The notes under the pieces were generated by a model. That model ran no database searches. It saw only the letters and a program-made list of their open reading frames with translations, and was not told the origin of the DNA. Source: Hyaloraphidium curvatum (lineage: Eukaryota; Monoblepharomycota; Hyaloraphidiomycetes; Hyaloraphidiales; Hyaloraphidiaceae). Taken from it: a stretch of DNA of 64,000 nt. Position 1 is the stretch's first letter; each line of letters starts with the position of its first letter. The position numbers and the translations under genes are program-made. Below, piece by piece: positions 62,301-64,000 of this stretch. The DNA lies in the NCBI GenBank assembly GCA_025558095.1, contig JAIVFI010000014.1:186001-250000 (forward strand), read 5' to 3'.

Positions 62301-64000
62301 GGCGACGTGGTACTGGGCTCCCGCCGCTACTTCCTTAACGAGACCAACAGGATCCTCTTTACCGCCCTGGACACCACCGCTTTGGACCGGCTTCGAGGTC
62401 TGCTGGCCGAGACGAAGGTAGGCTCTCCTACGCCATGCACGCGCGCATGTCTGATTCGCGCACGGCGGTGTCGCAGGACGAGGCGACAAGGACGGCCATC
62501 GGCAATGACATCGCCGTCATCGAGTTCGAGCTGCAGAAGCTGCACGCCCGCGACACGCAGCCCGCCGACTTCGACGATGCGCACTGGCCCAAGGCGATCC
62601 GCGCACGCGCTCGCGTGATGGGCAACCTGGTCTTCACGGATGCCAGCAAAGTGTGCCCCCTCCTATTCGTGGGCATCGCGCGCACGCTGCCTCGGATGCG
62701 TTTCCTGACAGCCCTTTTCCGCCCAGATCGACGGCGACGGTGATTGTTGCTGTTGCGACAGCATGTCGAAGATGATGGGAGGTGGCGACTGGGACGCCGA
62801 CGTTGCGAGGCGCGCTCTGCTCCTTCACCGCCGGATCCAGCTGGAGCACCTCCGGCTGGAATTCGCAGCCTTCCGCCCGACCTTGGTCATCGGCCTGGGG
62901 TCGAACATGGCCCGCATGCTGTGCTCCACGAGCGGAAGCCCCCACCTCCCCAAGCGCGCGCTGCCGTTCGCCACCGGCGGCATCCTCAACGTCGAGGTCG
63001 GCGTGGGCGGCTCCGATCTCGCGACCGCCTTCCAGCTCGCGGTCGCCCCGCACCCCGTGGCGTGCGCACTGCTGCCCTCCCATCTGGCCGACTCGGTCAC
63101 CGCCCTCTGCCTCCTCCCGAACCCTGCCAAGGCGGACGCCGGCGCGGTGTTCGACCCGTCGTCGTACTCAGCGGCGGCGGCACTCAACGCGGCATCGCAG
63201 CTCGCAGCGCACACCATCTTTCCGCAGGTCTTTGCGTTCTGGCCCGAGCGGGGCACCGAGGGCGTCACCCACCTCGAGTCGCTCCCCGCGGCTCACCAGC
63301 CGATACCTGAGTCCTTTATTCCGAGCTGGCTCATTTCGACATGCGCAAACATCTTCACCTCGCGGTTCAAGGAGAAGTTCAAGGACCGTTTCCAGGCCTA
63401 CCTCGAGATCTTTGCCGCAAATGGCCTCGGCGACCTCGCTTTCGGCAAGTCCCGTTCGCACCTGGACTCGGCCACCCGCGCGCGGATCGGGCAAGGCGCG
63501 CCCGCACCGCCGGCAGGCCTCCTGGGCGCGCTGGCCTACCGGGCGCGGTGTCTGCTGGTCCCGCGGTCCGGTCAGGCGGCGTCTGCTGCGGTCGCCGAGG
63601 ATGGGGATGAGGTTGCCGTGCTGCTCGAGGACGACGGGCAGGATGCGGTGGCGCTGACGCCGCGAGAGAGCGTGTCCGCCATCTATGGCCTGAAGCCGCA
63701 GGTTGCGGATATCGTCAAGGATCTGGATGGCCTCGGGCGGCATTTCTTGGACCGTTCGTCGGAGAGGACGCGCCCCAGCACCCAGTCCCTCCTGGATGCC
63801 GCGCGCGACCTTCTCTTTGGAGCTGCGGCCGGCGCCGCGCGCCTCCGTCCGATCGCCGACATCCGCCGCGACGTCGGGCTCGGCGAGGTTGCGTTGACGG
63901 ACTTGAAGCTGGACGATAAGCTTGGCTTTGTCCGGAGCGCCGTCGTGGCCGGGGACCTGAACCAGCGGCTCACGCCGAGGCTCCACGCGGGGGATCGCTT
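56348..64000 (+). CDS. Giant multidomain protein: tandem ubiquitin-like folds (second ends RLRGG) and FEN1/XPG-like region; 3' end outside window
   Basis: Exons: 56348-57448, 57514-57768, 57843-59124, 59183-59595, 59655-60167, 60231-62417, 62477-62650 and 62727 to the edge. All phases close, about 2,400 codons so far. The start MGGVQSVQE could be N-myristoylated. Residues about 120-260 are a charged coiled coil. Two ubiquitin-like folds follow (about 325-520), the second ending MVRLRGG at 57992 before basic sequence and an Ala/Gly/Ser-rich linker. Next is a FEN1/XPG-like stretch: FICVDAPVVLHVLF, CIVFEASSGKNMRKQ, VDEADPH and PLTSDRDLLYMSG. The usual late aspartate is replaced (AGSHNTIGNF) and D86 is E, so activity is doubtful. 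An acidic linker, several helical domains and a short C-x2-C (ICANCPKG) follow. I do not recognise the family. A domesticated or mobile-element origin is possible. Confidence 0.8.

Noticed and set aside
59493-62489. 998-codon minus-strand frame
   Set aside because: Antisense of the giant gene, whose plus-strand exons have coherent splice phases and domains; the long opening reflects GC bias.

Overview
The window is nuclear DNA from a GC-rich eukaryote, most likely an early-diverging (chytrid-like) fungus. Genes are densely packed on both strands. Most carry several very short introns (about 48-83 nt) with donors such as GTGGGT, GTGAGT or GTGCGT and acceptors ending in YAG. The gene set is eukaryotic and partly fungal in flavour: TFB3/MAT1, ALG8, a ceramide-synthase-type TLC protein, SFT2, an RRP17-type nucleolar protein, a pyruvate dehydrogenase E3-binding protein, an SCaMC-type carrier and an FBXO31-like protein. 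I rebuilt exon structures by requiring splice sites, phase continuity and family motifs to agree. The species assignment is inference.

Layout. 1-9 kb: a cysteine desulfurase fused in one frame to a TtcA-type tRNA thiolase (minus, runs off the left edge), a BTB/KCTD-like protein, a small helical protein, TFB3 and a C2H2 factor. 9.8-11.3 kb: a secreted protein with two Ig-like repeats and an in-frame TAG. 11.7-22.4 kb: a complete, apparently young chromodomain Ty3/gypsy retrotransposon (10.6 kb) inserted with a GTTC target duplication into an already decaying minus-strand gene, whose halves lie on either side. 23.3-27.9 kb: two head-to-head paralogues with a paired zinc-finger signature and identical exon phases, separated by a small unknown gene. 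28-32.5 kb: a long proline-rich protein with a chromobarrel/Tudor-like C-terminus, then a ceramide-synthase-like TLC protein. 32.6-53.1 kb: a housekeeping block including a type I membrane protein, ALG8, a RING-vWA protein, an RRP17-like protein, two F-box proteins, the E3-binding protein, a small mitochondrial protein, the carrier, SFT2 and an epoxide hydrolase. 53.1-56.3 kb: poorly coding, with a roughly 450-bp tandem duplication. 56.3 kb to the right edge: one giant gene (at least 8 exons, about 2,400 codons so far) with two ubiquitin-like folds, the second ending in RLRGG, followed by a degenerate FEN1/XPG-like region.

Functional links. The left-edge fusion would join sulfur release from cysteine to tRNA thiolation in one polypeptide. 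ALG8, the TLC protein and SFT2 act in the early secretory pathway. The E3-binding protein, the carrier and the small presequence-bearing protein point to mitochondria. The retrotransposon is the richest region. It has a textbook -1 frameshift site (A AAA AAC directly before the gag stop). It also has an additional sense ORF and a spliced antisense gene between pol and the 3' LTR. These two lie either side of an array of 11-bp repeats with a TATA box that matches the promoter architecture of its own LTR.
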